Below are positions 15,041 to 15,812 of a stretch of 15,812 bases of DNA, piece by piece. The stretch comes from an uncultured Ruminococcus sp. (GTDB taxonomy: Bacteria; Bacillota; Clostridia; Oscillospirales; Ruminococcaceae), in assembly GCA_945876405.1 (NCBI GenBank), contig CAMCOJ010000012.1, positions 1-15,812 of the forward strand, written 5' to 3'. How positions within the stretch are numbered: position 1 is the stretch's first letter; each line of letters begins with the position of its first letter. A model generated the notes under the pieces. That model was not told the origin of the DNA. It saw nothing but the letters and a program-made list of their open reading frames with translations, and made no database searches. Both the position numbers and the translations under genes were made by a program.

Positions 15041-15069
15041 TTGAAATTTTTTTGTAAGTTTAGTATAAT
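15041..15069 (+). promoter_or_regulatory. Promoter of mtaB
   Basis: TTGAAA (15041-15046), 17 bases, TATAAT (15064-15069). Transcription should start near 15076, with a leader of about 55 bases to the TTG start at 15132. It is back-to-back with the HPr-like promoter. Confidence 0.85.
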
Positions 15070-15131
15070 TGAATTACAGAAGAATTTACACAGTAAATGC
15101 AGTATGCACAACCGGAAAAGGAGACATTCTA

Positions 15132-15766
15132 TTGACAGTATTTTTTGTGACCTTCGGCTGCAAGGTCAACTGCTATGAAACTGAATGCATGAAAAAATCA
15201 TTTTCAGAATCGGGATTTACAGTTTCGGAAAATATCACAGGCTCAGATGTTATCGTAATAAATTCATGTACAGTAACGTCCTCAAGCGATAAAAAAGTTC
15301 GTCAGACTCTGAGGAAACTAAGAAATGAAAATCCTGATTCTCTCATAGTTCTTACCGGCTGCTATCCGCAGGCATTTGGCGAAGATGCTTCAAAACTAAG
15401 TGAAGCCGATATAGTTACAGGTACGAAAAACCGCATTCAGATTCCTGAACTTGTTCTGAAAGCATTTGAAAAACAGGAAAGAGAAATAAGTATAGAAAAA
15501 TATACAGGTCATGAGGCTATTGAACGGATGAGATGTGATTCCTTCGAATGCAAAACACGTGCATTTGTAAAGATACAGGATGGCTGCAATCAGTTCTGTT
15601 CCTACTGCATCATACCTTATTCACGCGGCAGGATAAGATCAAAGCCTCTTGATGAACTCGTTTCCGAGATTACTGCTCTTGCCGCAAACGGACATCAGGA
15701 AATTGTTCTTGTAGGAATAAACCTTGCCTTCTACGGAAAGGAATACGGACTTACACTCGCTGATGC
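15132..15766 (+). CDS. mtaB: tRNA t6A37 methylthiotransferase MtaB, 3'-truncated
   Basis: The first 211 residues of a MiaB-family radical-SAM enzyme that adds a methylthio group to N6-threonylcarbamoyladenosine-37 of tRNA. The N-terminal UPF0004 domain carries the three Cys for the auxiliary iron-sulfur cluster: C10 in FGCKVNCYET, C46 in INSCTVT, and C77 in TGCYPQ. The radical-SAM motif CxxxCxxC is C152, C156, C159 in DGCNQFCSYCIIPYSRG. The opening TFGCKVNCYET and the sequence style favour MtaB (YqeV type) over MiaB. The start is a TTG at 15132 with AAGGAGA about seven bases upstream; no earlier in-frame start has a better site. The gene is cut at 15766 by adapter sequence, so its radical-SAM C-terminal half and TRAM domain are missing. 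That truncation is an assembly limit, not a mutation. Confidence 0.92.
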
Positions 15767-15812
15767 CTGTCTCTTATACACATCTCCGAGCCCACGAGAC
15801 AGGCAGAAATCT
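15767..15812. other. Nextera sequencing adapter, not genomic
   Basis: Starts with the 19-base Tn5 mosaic end (CTGTCTCTTATACACATCT), then the read-2 primer site, the i7 index AGGCAGAA and the start of the P7 sequence. It is the exact inverse of bases 1-45 plus one base. The mtaB reading frame is genuine only up to 15766. Confidence 0.98.

Noticed and set aside
14965..15111. 124-residue version of the HPr-like protein
   Set aside because: The extension reads through the gene's own promoter and shows no similarity to HPr; the ATG at 14964 follows GGAGGG.
15132..15137. TTGACA at the mtaB start as another -35 box
   Set aside because: No -10 box lies 16-18 bases downstream, and the sequence is explained by the TTG start and following codons of mtaB.
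14768..15178. 136-residue plus-strand open frame
   Set aside because: It is the shadow of the HPr-like gene running across the divergent promoters into mtaB in a different frame, without a ribosome binding site.
1..15812. 45-bp terminal inverted repeats as a transposon
   Set aside because: The repeats are Nextera adapter including an index sequence and the Tn5 mosaic end used in library preparation. No transposase gene is present between them.

Overview
The window looks like chromosomal DNA of a cellulosome-forming, fibre-degrading Ruminococcus-like Clostridium relative (rumen or gut). The grounds are two secreted-type proteins that end in dockerin modules after long Thr/Val/Pro linkers, moderate-to-low GC, strong AGGAGG ribosome binding sites, consensus sigma-A promoters, and a Firmicutes-type housekeeping set. 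Genus is inferred; no rRNA is present. Both ends are not genomic: bases 1-45 and 15767-15812 are Illumina Nextera (Tn5 mosaic end plus i7 index) adapter left on the contig, so the first and last genes are cut off by the assembly.

Polysaccharide region (46-5342). A 5'-truncated dockerin protein (+) converges, across a shared bidirectional terminator, on a large PL1-PL9-dockerin pectate lyase (-). The lyase is divergent from an AraC-family regulator (+), with a 357-base AT-rich control region between them. The likely reading is cellulosomal pectin breakdown under AraC-type control.

Core operon region (5343-11584), all on the minus strand and read right to left. It starts at a perfect consensus promoter and runs yceD (DUF177), rpmF (L32), a terminator hairpin, der (ribosome-assembly GTPase), plsY, gpsA, a PAS/GGDEF diguanylate cyclase and a flavin reductase. 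Spacings from der onward are 12, 22, 14 and -8 bases. It joins ribosome biogenesis to glycerol-3-phosphate and phosphatidic acid synthesis, with a c-di-GMP enzyme attached. It ends in a hairpin whose loop holds the stop codons of both the flavin reductase and the convergent araC-type gene.

Carbon and envelope region (11585-15766). On the minus strand are a small orphan P-loop NTPase, pgi, a D,D-carboxypeptidase homologue that has lost all three catalytic motifs, and a 75-residue HPr-like protein that lacks the phospho-histidine but keeps the regulatory serine. On the plus strand, from a back-to-back promoter, is the 5' part of mtaB (tRNA methylthiotransferase).

The most unusual items are the motif-less carboxypeptidase pseudoenzyme, the Crh-like HPr, the diguanylate cyclase in a lipid-precursor operon, and the terminator with stop codons in its loop. 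I saw no CRISPR, IS element, tRNA, rRNA or prophage.
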